Shown piece by piece: positions 20,951 to 27,386 of a DNA stretch of 64,000 nucleotides. The notes beneath the pieces were generated by a model. The model was not told where the DNA came from. It searched no databases and worked only from the letters and a program-made list of their open reading frames with translations. Position 1 is the first letter of the stretch, and every line of letters begins with the position of its first letter. The stretch lies in NCBI GenBank assembly GCA_964017195.1, contig OZ024897.1:33871536-33935535 (forward strand). The letters run 5' to 3'. The position numbers and the translations under genes are program-made. Origin of the DNA: Siderastrea radians. Taxonomy: Eukaryota > Cnidaria > Anthozoa > Scleractinia > Rhizangiidae.

Positions 20951-22240
20951 ATGAGTTTCAGAACAAATGAAAATCTTCAACGATATGAATACGTTCGTTT
21001 CCATTTGGATAATGTCATTGAGCAACCTGCTAACAATCAAAGCCAGAAAAAGACAGGTTACAGATTCACAATCAACGATCGGTCGACTATGTTTGATTTC
21101 TTCAATGGGTATTTCGAAGTAACTAAAGAGCTTCAAAAAAGGGCAGATGGTGCTGGATATGCTGCAGCGGATCGCATCACTATGATTAACGGATCTCACA
21201 GTCTAATCAGACATATGGTTATTAAATCGTCTGGTAAAATCGTGTATGAGAGTGATAATTTGCATCGAATAACGAATGTGAAAAATCTCCTTGAATACAG
21301 CGATGACTTCAGTCGATCCGTTGGAAAGAATTCGTTCTGGTATCTTGATACTGATGGAACTACAGCAAATACAAACACAGGTTTCGAGGCACGTCGTATT
21401 TTAACCCAAGCAGCACAAAACGACGGTAATGGGGGAGCTAAAACGATTAACGAGATGATACCGTTGAATCGATACAGTTTTTTCCAAGAATTAGAAAGAA
21501 AAATGTTACCCCCGATGCAGCTCACAATTGAACTTACACTTAACGAAGACAGTGAATTAATTCACAAAGCAGGAGCGGCTGACGATGGAAGGGTTGTAGT
21601 AAAAAGATTGTATCTTTGGCTACCAAGATTGATTCCAAAAGACATTATGTATAGTAATTTTGTTTCAGAGTTTCTCAAGCCAACAACCTGGACATATATG
21701 CGAGATCTCTACAATCAGTCAGCAAATACCAGAGCTATTCAGAATATGCTTCAAATCAGTCCAGCTATCGACCACGTTAAACATGTTTTTGTTTATCTCC
21801 AACGGACAGATGCACCAAATAATAATGAAGAAGAGAGGAGTCCATATTTGTTTGACACTTTCAAACTGAATGCAGCTAATGCTAACAGCTCTTTATCAAG
21901 CTGTAGGCTTGAATATGGGAATAACGTTTTTTACCCAGAGCTCGAATATGATGCAGATTCAAAAATTAGGATATTCAATGATCTTATGAGTTATGCATTT
22001 CGTAAAAACGATTATAACAGTGGGACACAATTGAATATAGCAAATTACACCAGTTTATATGGTCTTATCTATTTCGATTTGTCATATCAGAAAGAGGTAG
22101 TGACAAGAGATCCTAAACAGTTGATTCTCCATTATCGTCTCAATGTAGCCCCAGCAGCAAACGTCCGAGCTCATAGCATTGTATTTTACGAGAGTGAGGT
22201 TGTTGTTAAGACAGTTGGAAACGAATTGATGATAGTTTAA
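20951..22240 (+). CDS. Major capsid protein, double-jelly-roll type
   Basis: 429 residues from ATG 20,951. It shows the Polinton capsid order: a strand with D-F-F-N-G-Y-F-E-V, then I-N-G-S-H-S-L-I-R-H-M and K-S-S-G-K-I-V-Y-E, then L-L-E-Y-S-D-D-F. The same positions in the Polinton B capsid read H-S-I-I-K-Q-I-D-L-Q-L-N-G-T and L-L-N-Y-D-R-E-D. Length suits a hexon-like double jelly roll that forms the trimeric capsomers of an icosahedral shell. It lies directly after the small basic protein and before the pVI-like gene, the usual arrangement. Fold is inferred; a structure prediction would settle it. Confidence 0.8.
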   Translation: MSFRTNENLQRYEYVRFHLDNVIEQPANNQSQKKTGYRFTINDRSTMFDFFNGYFEVTKELQKRADGAGYAAADRITMINGSHSLIRHMVIKSSGKIVYESDNLHRITNVKNLLEYSDDFSRSVGKNSFWYLDTDGTTANTNTGFEARRILTQAAQNDGNGGAKTINEMIPLNRYSFFQELERKMLPPMQLTIELTLNEDSELIHKAGAADDGRVVVKRLYLWLPRLIPKDIMYSNFVSEFLKPTTWTYMRDLYNQSANTRAIQNMLQISPAIDHVKHVFVYLQRTDAPNNNEEERSPYLFDTFKLNAANANSSLSSCRLEYGNNVFYPELEYDADSKIRIFNDLMSYAFRKNDYNSGTQLNIANYTSLYGLIYFDLSYQKEVVTRDPKQLILHYRLNVAPAANVRAHSIVFYESEVVVKTVGNELMIV

Positions 22241-22299
22241 ATAAATAAGTTTTACATCGATGAAAATTTAGATTAATATGTTTTTTAAAATAGAATTTA

Positions 22300-22305
22300 T
22301 CTAAC
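22300..22305 (+). promoter_or_regulatory. TCTAA promoter motif
   Basis: TCTAAC followed by ATATATAAT, 15 bp before ATG 22,315. Confidence 0.55.
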
Positions 22306-22314
22306 ATATATAAT

Positions 22315-23160
22315 ATGACACAACTATACGAAATCAAAGTTAGTTTATCACCAAACCAGAAAAAGAATCTTAGTAACGCGTATCATAAAAGAGAAACTAT
22401 CGTTTTGAGACTGACAAAGGATTCATTATCTGGGAATGACACTCTATACGTACCTCAGAATATAGTTAAGCGATTGGATAAAAATAGAAAATTGAAAAAG
22501 GGAATGGACATTAAACTTTCTAAAACAAACATTAGAAAGCAATTAGGTGGATCTCTTCTGTCTACAGTTCTGTCGCTTGGAAGAACTTTTGCTCCAACGA
22601 TTGCTAAGACTCTTGGATTGTCGGCTTTAGCTGGAGCAGCTAGTGAAGGAGCATCTCAGATCATCAAAAAGATATCTGGAAAAGGAATTCAAACTGGTGG
22701 GTTTCTCATACCACAAAATAAAATCAACCAGTTGATAGCATATAAACATCTTTTGACCACAAAACAAAAACAAGATATATTAAATGCTCTACAAACAGGC
22801 TCTGGTGTTCATATAAAACCGACTAAAGTACAACAGGGTGGCTTTCTAGGGACTCTTTTGGCTGGTATAGCTGCTCCTCTTGCTATTGAGGCATTAAAGA
22901 AAATCACTGGTAAAGGTGCCCCTCAGATGGGTCAACCGAAACAAAGACCACCCAGATCTATATCACAACTAACCAATGATAATCAGGATGGTGGTTTGTT
23001 AGTTCCGATGTATAGAACTCCACCTTTTTATGGAAATTGGCCGAACGATACAATCGGTATGGGAATTAAAAAAAAAACTCCAAAAAAAAAGGGCGAAGGC
23101 CTGCTATTAGGAAAAAACTCACCCTTCAAAAAAGTCCCTCTTCTAAACATTTTGTTGTAA
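22315..23160 (+). CDS. pVI-like membrane-active/core precursor with several GG sites
   Basis: 281 residues from ATG 22,315. After a ~75-residue charged N-terminal domain come repeated modules, each introduced by a Q-x-GG site: KQLGGS, IQTGGF, VQQGGF, NQDGGL. Each is followed by a hydrophobic, Gly/Ala-rich amphipathic stretch (S-T-V-L-S-L-G-R and L-A-G-I-A-A-P-L-A-I-E-A-L). The GG sites resemble adenovirus protease consensus sites. Adenovirus pVI and pX are likewise processed, membrane-lytic or DNA-binding virion proteins. The C terminus (S-P-F-K-x-V-P-L-L) is shared by Polinton proteins of this type. It overlaps the open protease frame by about 90 bases in the -1 frame. Confidence 0.65.
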   Translation: MTQLYEIKVSLSPNQKKNLSNAYHKRETIVLRLTKDSLSGNDTLYVPQNIVKRLDKNRKLKKGMDIKLSKTNIRKQLGGSLLSTVLSLGRTFAPTIAKTLGLSALAGAASEGASQIIKKISGKGIQTGGFLIPQNKINQLIAYKHLLTTKQKQDILNALQTGSGVHIKPTKVQQGGFLGTLLAGIAAPLAIEALKKITGKGAPQMGQPKQRPPRSISQLTNDNQDGGLLVPMYRTPPFYGNWPNDTIGMGIKKKTPKKKGEGLLLGKNSPFKKVPLLNILL

Positions 23161-23618
23161 AACCAAAATTCCATAAGAATGTCCCATTAAGCAATTATGA
23201 TTTAATAAAATGGTGTAAATATCTGAATATCCCAATTAATGATGTATTGTCAAGAGATGAAAATGTTCCTCACAATCATAGACAGGCTCTATTCATTTAC
23301 AATCTTGAACCGAGTTATATGTCAGGGAGTCATTGGGTGGCTACTTATGTTAAGGACAAAGTCCTCAATTACTTTGATAGCTTTGGTTTGCCTCCCTTCC
23401 AAGAAATGGTCAATCACGCGAGAAAAAAGAATTTAACATTGCTTCATCAGAACAATCAAATACAAAATTTACTGACGACAACATGCGGTTACTTCTGTTT
23501 ATACTTTTTGAATGAGATGAATAAGGGTAAATCATATTTTGATCTGTTGGAAGTTTTCGACATATACGATACGACGAAGAATGAGAAATTCTTAGAACAG
23601 TATTTCAAAAATATCTAA
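23070..23618 (+). CDS. Adenain-like cysteine protease without a visible AUG
   Basis: The frame is open from about 23,070 to TAA at 23,616-23,618 and is clearly coding well before the first possible start (an L-S-N-Y-D-L-I-K-W motif typical of Polinton proteases at 23,187-23,213). Catalytic residues are all present: His in SGSHWVA, Asp in YFDSFG, Gln in the N-Q-I-Q region and Cys in TTCGYFCLYF. It should mature the capsid precursors at GG sites. No in-frame ATG precedes the catalytic His. Two explanations are visible: a -1 shift from the preceding gene at the run CCAAAAAAAAAGGG (A AAA AAG type), or a lost start codon behind the TCTAAAC motif at 23,142, which would place the original start near 23,157. 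Confidence 0.75.
   Translation, partial: KKNSKKKGRRPAIRKKLTLQKSPSSKHFVVKPKFHKNVPLSNYDLIKWCKYLNIPINDVLSRDENVPHNHRQALFIYNLEPSYMSGSHWVATYVKDKVLNYFDSFGLPPFQEMVNHARKKNLTLLHQNNQIQNLLTTTCGYFCLYFLNEMNKGKSYFDLLEVFDIYDTTKNEKFLEQYFKNI
23142..23148 (+). promoter_or_regulatory. TCTAA motif upstream of the protease
   Basis: TCTAAAC inside the end of the pVI-like gene. At the spacing seen elsewhere (14-21 bp) it would serve a start near 23,156-23,163, where the protease frame reads GTA AAA CCA. Confidence 0.4.
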
Positions 23619-23619
23619 C
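23614..23619 (+). promoter_or_regulatory. TCTAA promoter motif
   Basis: TCTAAC then CATACAT, 14 bp before ATG 23,628. It overlaps the stop codon of the protease. Confidence 0.5.
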
Positions 23620-23627
23620 TCATACAT

Positions 23628-24032
23628 ATGGTCAAAAGTTATTGTGTAAAACAAAAAAAGGTCACAGAATGTGTACCAGGAAGTGAAAGATATGTGAGAG
23701 CCAAAAATAACAGACTTCTGATGAAATGTATTTGTGGTGAATGTGGTATTACGAAAACCAAATTTATCAAAAGCCAAAAGGGAGGTGAAAATCCATTAGG
23801 TAAAGCTTTTGAGGCAGCCAAAATAGCCGAACAAATAACTCGCAAAGTAATACCATCAACCAACCATGTATTTGACCGATATTGGTCTGGTGATATCTTG
23901 AAAGGTGCTTTCACAGGAACAACAGGTATCACAAGCAAGAAATTCTGGACTAAACCAAAGAACGGGAATGTCATGCGTTTGGTGAAAAATCCGAAAACTG
24001 GTAAATATGAAAACGTATATATTGAACCTTAA
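23628..24032 (+). CDS. Zinc-motif protein, paralogue of the next gene's N terminus
   Basis: 134 residues from ATG 23,628. The first ~48 residues (S-Y-C-V-K-x-K-K-V-T-E-C-V-P-G-S-E-R then K-C-x-C-x-E-C-G-I) are nearly the same as those of the PLA2 gene that follows. The Cys pattern suggests a small zinc-binding fold like the DUF5679-type domain of large DNA viruses. A GG site (S-Q-K-G-G-E) comes next, then a helical segment and a basic Lys/Trp tail. Likely a virion protein released or trimmed by the protease. Function unknown. The two genes probably arose by tandem duplication of the N-terminal module and its promoter. Confidence 0.55.
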   Translation: MVKSYCVKQKKVTECVPGSERYVRAKNNRLLMKCICGECGITKTKFIKSQKGGENPLGKAFEAAKIAEQITRKVIPSTNHVFDRYWSGDILKGAFTGTTGITSKKFWTKPKNGNVMRLVKNPKTGKYENVYIEP

Positions 24033-24043
24033 TCTAATCTAAT
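24033..24043 (+). promoter_or_regulatory. Double TCTAA promoter motif
   Basis: Overlapping TCTAATCTAAT, 16-21 bp before ATG 24,054. Confidence 0.5.
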
Positions 24044-24053
24044 CATATTATAT

Positions 24054-24902
24054 ATGAAATCATATTGCGTGAAACAAAAAAAGGTCACAGAATGTGTACC
24101 CGGGAGTGAACGATATGAAAAGGCTATAAATGGGAGGCTTATGCTTAAATGTACTTGTGCAGAATGTGGAATCATTAAAACGAAATTCGTTAAACAGGCG
24201 GGAAACGGGGTCAGCCCGTCGTCAGGGGCGGGCATATTAGATACAGTAGCATCGACTGGTACTGATTTATTGATTCACCACGGTATTCCTTGGCTTGGAA
24301 AAAAGGCAGTTGAAATGGGAAGATATTATGGATCAGAAGCATTGAGAAACCCAAAACTGCAGAAAAAGGCTATCGATTATGCTCTGGATAAGTTGAATCC
24401 AATGATTCAAAATGTCGGAAGTCAAGCTCTTGATCAATTATCAACCAAAATTAGGCCAAATAGAAAGTATAAAACCAACAGAAAGGATCTTGATGGTGGA
24501 AGTTTAGATATCCATAAAGCCATTGGAAGGCTACCCAAACCAAAAGCTGGATGGACTCCTGGAAAGTATAAATACATGGGGGCATATAACCGTCTCGATA
24601 AACAGTTAGAGTATGATAAAAACACTGGAGAGGTCACCAAGTGGCACGTACAACCTTACAATGAAGTTGATAGAATATCAGCTCATCATGATATTTGTTA
24701 TGACATGGGGAAGGACAAAGGTGAATGTGACAAAGTAATGGTCAAGTCATTGGATAAAATACCTTATGGACAGATGCCAAAATGGGGACAAACAGCACGA
24801 TTTCTAATCAACACAAAACAAAAACTAGGTCTTGGTGTAAAACAAAGGAAGACAAAAAACGGAAAAGGCCGTCGAGTGAAAAAAACTGGCAAAAAGAATT
24901 AG
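24054..24902 (+). CDS. Zinc-motif plus parvovirus-type phospholipase A2 protein
   Basis: 282 residues from ATG 24,054. Residues 1-48 are the zinc module shared with the preceding gene. A GG site (D-L-D-G-G-S) lies at 146-150. A PLA2-like domain follows: a Y-K-Y-M-G-A-Y-N loop (residues 172-179, where parvoviral enzymes have Y-x-G-P-G), then N-E-V-D and the catalytic pair H212-D213 with Y216 (S-A-H-H-D-I-C-Y-D-M-G). A basic tail ends the protein. In parvoviruses the equivalent VP1u domain cuts endosomal membrane lipid during entry. The calcium loop is less canonical than in Polinton B. The 3' end overlaps the integrase start by ~120 bases. Confidence 0.75.
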   Translation: MKSYCVKQKKVTECVPGSERYEKAINGRLMLKCTCAECGIIKTKFVKQAGNGVSPSSGAGILDTVASTGTDLLIHHGIPWLGKKAVEMGRYYGSEALRNPKLQKKAIDYALDKLNPMIQNVGSQALDQLSTKIRPNRKYKTNRKDLDGGSLDIHKAIGRLPKPKAGWTPGKYKYMGAYNRLDKQLEYDKNTGEVTKWHVQPYNEVDRISAHHDICYDMGKDKGECDKVMVKSLDKIPYGQMPKWGQTARFLINTKQKLGLGVKQRKTKNGKGRRVKKTGKKN

Positions 24903-25819
24903 CTGATGAGCTTCATAAACCGATAAAGCGTAACTTCACCCGGCGGCGTGTTATTGTAAACCACATTGACGAGATATGGTGCTCTGATCTTGTCGAGATG
25001 CAAAATTTCAGTCGATGGAATAATGGCTACAGATACCTTCTTATGGTTTTAGATGTATTCTCTAAATACGGTTGGATAGTTCCATTAAAAGATAAAAAGG
25101 GTGAAACAGTAACTGAAGCATTGAAAACAATATTCAAAGAGGGGCGTAAACCACAATATCTTTGGACAGACAAAGGCAAAGAGTATTACAACAAACATGT
25201 TAAGGAACTACTTGATAAGAATAAAATAACCTTGTACTCAACCGAAAATGAGGAAAAGTCGTCCGTTTGTGAAAGATGGAACCGTACAATCAAAACCAAA
25301 ATGTGGAAACAGTTTACTGTTCAAGGTAATACACAGTATCTTGACATGTTACCTAAATTAGTGAAACAGTATAACAATACCAGACACTCAAGCACAAAGA
25401 TGACACCTACAGAAGCAAGCAAAAAGAAAAATGAAGGAGTTGTTTACTTTAATCTGTACGGTGATATGGAAACATCAAGACAAAAACCAAAGTTCAAAGT
25501 AGGTGATAAGGTTAGAATAAGTAAGTATAAACGGAATGTGTTTGATAAAGGATATACCCCAAATTGGTCTGAGGAAATTTTCACAGTTGATGAAATACAA
25601 CATACGAATCCAATCACATACAAACTAAAGGATCTTAGAGATGAAGACATTCAAGGGAGTTTCTATGAACCTGAATTATTAAAAGCAAAACAAGAGGTAT
25701 TCAGAATTGATAAAGTCATTCGGAGAGATTATAAAAAGAAGCAAGCTTTGGTGAAGTGGAAGGGGTATAGTGATGAATTTAACAGTTGGATACCGTTCAA
25801 GGACTTGAAGGATATATAA
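24782..25819 (+). CDS. Retroviral-type integrase with C-terminal chromodomain
   Basis: 345 residues from ATG 24,782. The DDE core is D69 (in W-C-S-D-L-V-E-M), D130 (L-W-T-D-K-G-K-E-Y) and E164 (S-V-C-E-R-W-N-R-T), giving the D,D-35-E-like spacing of Polinton integrases. A basic SH3-like region (F-K-V-G-D-K-V-R-I) follows, and a chromodomain (R-I-D-K-V-I then A-L-V-K-W-K-G-Y, F-N-S-W-I) closes the protein. It would join the element ends to host DNA, making the 6-bp duplication seen here. The start lies inside the PLA2 gene in another frame. This is the only in-frame ATG before the catalytic core, and the overlap is unusually long (about 120 bp), so splicing is possible. Confidence 0.9.
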   Translation: MGTNSTISNQHKTKTRSWCKTKEDKKRKRPSSEKNWQKELADELHKPIKRNFTRRRVIVNHIDEIWCSDLVEMQNFSRWNNGYRYLLMVLDVFSKYGWIVPLKDKKGETVTEALKTIFKEGRKPQYLWTDKGKEYYNKHVKELLDKNKITLYSTENEEKSSVCERWNRTIKTKMWKQFTVQGNTQYLDMLPKLVKQYNNTRHSSTKMTPTEASKKKNEGVVYFNLYGDMETSRQKPKFKVGDKVRISKYKRNVFDKGYTPNWSEEIFTVDEIQHTNPITYKLKDLRDEDIQGSFYEPELLKAKQEVFRIDKVIRRDYKKKQALVKWKGYSDEFNSWIPFKDLKDI

Positions 25820-25938
25820 AATGGTTTAAAGAGAATTATCTAATATATATTATATCAATCGATACAGTATATACTGTCTTTTGCTTTTGGTAGCCAAAAA
25901 TATAATTGTTTCTGGCGATCTTATTTAAACATAAAATA

Positions 25939-25948
25939 ATATAGTATA
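25939..25948 (+). promoter_or_regulatory. ATATAGTATA (class 2) promoter motif
   Basis: ATATAGTATA, 14 bp before ATG 25,953. Confidence 0.5.
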
Positions 25949-25952
25949 TAAT

Positions 25953-26759
25953 ATGGAAAATTTCATTTATGAAGGAAAAAAACTGGACATTATCAAAAAG
26001 GATGATGATATATGGTTCCGTGCTAAGATTGTTGCTAACATCTTAAAGTATACAAATACTCGTAAAGCTATTCGTGATCATGTTGATTCTGAAGATAAAA
26101 TTACGTTAAACGACCTAAAATCTAGGGGGAACGAATCGTTCCCCCTAAAAAATAACCATGTAATTTATATAAATGAATCCGGACTGTACAGCCTCATTTT
26201 GAGATCTGATATGGATAAAGCGAAAGAATTTAAACGTTGGGTAACAAAAGATGTTTTACCATCAATCAGAAAAACTGGTAAGTATGAATTCAACAACAGG
26301 CCATACAAAATGCTAACATTCAATATCAACACAGAATATGATTTACATAAAAAGGTAGTCAACTTTATTAGAAACAATTATCCTAAAGCAATCCTAATAC
26401 CAACATTAGGAGAAAACCAAATTACTTGTAATATGAGAATAAAATCATACAACATGGGTTATCAGAAGGGAACTTGTGATCTATTCATTGGAAATATGCA
26501 TTTGAAGTACTCAGGTTTTGCAATCGAATTTAAAACACCAACTGGTTACGGAAAGCTTTCAAAAGAACAGGAAATGATGCTACAAGAGTATGAAAACAAC
26601 AATTACAAAATATTAGTCAGCAACGATTATGATGAGATCATTAAAGAAATCATACTTTATTTCCAGGGTGTAAGAATCAAATGTAAATATTGTTACAGAA
26701 AATTCAAGTCAATAGAAACAACAAGCAATCATTTAAAATTCATACACAAAAACTTATAA
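25953..26759 (+). CDS. BRO-N / VRR-NUC-like nuclease / C2H2 fusion protein
   Basis: 268 residues from ATG 25,953. Residues 1-~110 are a BRO-N domain (W-F-R-A-K-I-V-A-N-I-L, then W-V-T-K-D-V-L-P-S-I-R-K-T-G). Residues ~125-230 look like a PD-(D/E)xK nuclease of the VRR-NUC type, with D176, E192 and K194 (G-F-A-I-E-F-K-T-P) and Q206 at the expected places. The tail is a C2H2 finger (C244, C247, H260, H265). BRO-N domains bind DNA in baculoviruses and giant viruses; VRR-NUC enzymes cut branched DNA. It lies with the replication genes and shares their class 2 promoter motif, so a role in replication or resolution of DNA ends is likely (inference). Confidence 0.75.
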   Translation: MENFIYEGKKLDIIKKDDDIWFRAKIVANILKYTNTRKAIRDHVDSEDKITLNDLKSRGNESFPLKNNHVIYINESGLYSLILRSDMDKAKEFKRWVTKDVLPSIRKTGKYEFNNRPYKMLTFNINTEYDLHKKVVNFIRNNYPKAILIPTLGENQITCNMRIKSYNMGYQKGTCDLFIGNMHLKYSGFAIEFKTPTGYGKLSKEQEMMLQEYENNNYKILVSNDYDEIIKEIILYFQGVRIKCKYCYRKFKSIETTSNHLKFIHKNL

Positions 26760-26769
26760 AGAGAAAATA

Positions 26770-26779
26770 ATATAGTATA
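26770..26779 (+). promoter_or_regulatory. ATATAGTATA (class 2) promoter motif
   Basis: The same 10-mer as at 25,939, 15 bp before ATG 26,785. Confidence 0.5.
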
Positions 26780-26784
26780 AATAA

Positions 26785-26982
26785 ATGGAAGCAAATAATG
26801 TCAAAAGAGGTCGTGGAAGACCAAGAATATTCACCGATAGTGAAAGAATAAACCGCAAAACAACATACATGCTAAATAAAGAATGGTATTGTGATGTCTG
26901 TAAAAATGGAATAAATTATACTCTAGCAGGTAAATGGTGTCATTTAAAAACAATAAAACACCAAAAGAATGCTGAAAAATAA
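26785..26982 (+). CDS. Small AT-hook/zinc-finger protein
   Basis: 65 residues from ATG 26,785. It opens with an AT-hook (K-R-G-R-G-R-P-R) and has a C2H2-like finger (C-D-V-C ... H-L-K-T-I-K-H). Probably a DNA-binding regulator. Its class 2 motif groups it with the nuclease and polymerase rather than with the capsid genes. No closer identity recognised. Confidence 0.55.
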   Translation: MEANNVKRGRGRPRIFTDSERINRKTTYMLNKEWYCDVCKNGINYTLAGKWCHLKTIKHQKNAEK

Positions 26983-27057
26983 TATAGTTCAAAGGATTCA
27001 TACTCGGATCATTTAAATTGATTCAAACGCATGTATAACTACTTAAAAATAAAAAAT

Positions 27058-27067
27058 ATATAGTAAT
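27058..27067 (+). promoter_or_regulatory. ATATAGTAAT (class 2) promoter motif
   Basis: Differs from ATATAGTATA in the last two bases. It lies 15 bp before ATG 27,073. Confidence 0.4.
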
Positions 27068-27072
27068 AATAT

Positions 27073-27327
27073 ATGAAATCAAACAAGACCATGTTAAAGA
27101 TCATAAGATTAGAACAAAAAACAGCATCAAGAAATTATGAAATAGATAATACATATAAATCAATTAGTTGTAAATACTGTCATTCAATGGCGACACATAT
27201 ACTAATAACCGGTGAGTATTCCAACTATGAAAAAAGTCTGATATGCCATAAATGTTCTGATCGTATAGACAAATTAAAATGCTATCAACTTGATATGATG
27301 GGGTTTGTTGACTCCTATAAGTTATAA
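27073..27327 (+). CDS. Small zinc-ribbon protein
   Basis: 84 residues from ATG 27,073. Two CxxC pairs (C-K-Y-C and C-H-K-C, 25 residues apart) suggest a zinc ribbon. A short basic N-terminal helix precedes it. Not recognised further. Its position before the polymerase and its class 2 motif suggest early expression. Confidence 0.5.
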   Translation: MKSNKTMLKIIRLEQKTASRNYEIDNTYKSISCKYCHSMATHILITGEYSNYEKSLICHKCSDRIDKLKCYQLDMMGFVDSYKL

Positions 27328-27386
27328 ACATTTAAACGCAGATTAAAACTACTTAAATATTATTTCACTATAGATAAGTACCTATA

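Noticed and set aside
25839..25844. TCTAA after the integrase gene as a promoter
   Set aside because: No start codon follows at the usual spacing; the next gene has the other motif class. It may be a relic.
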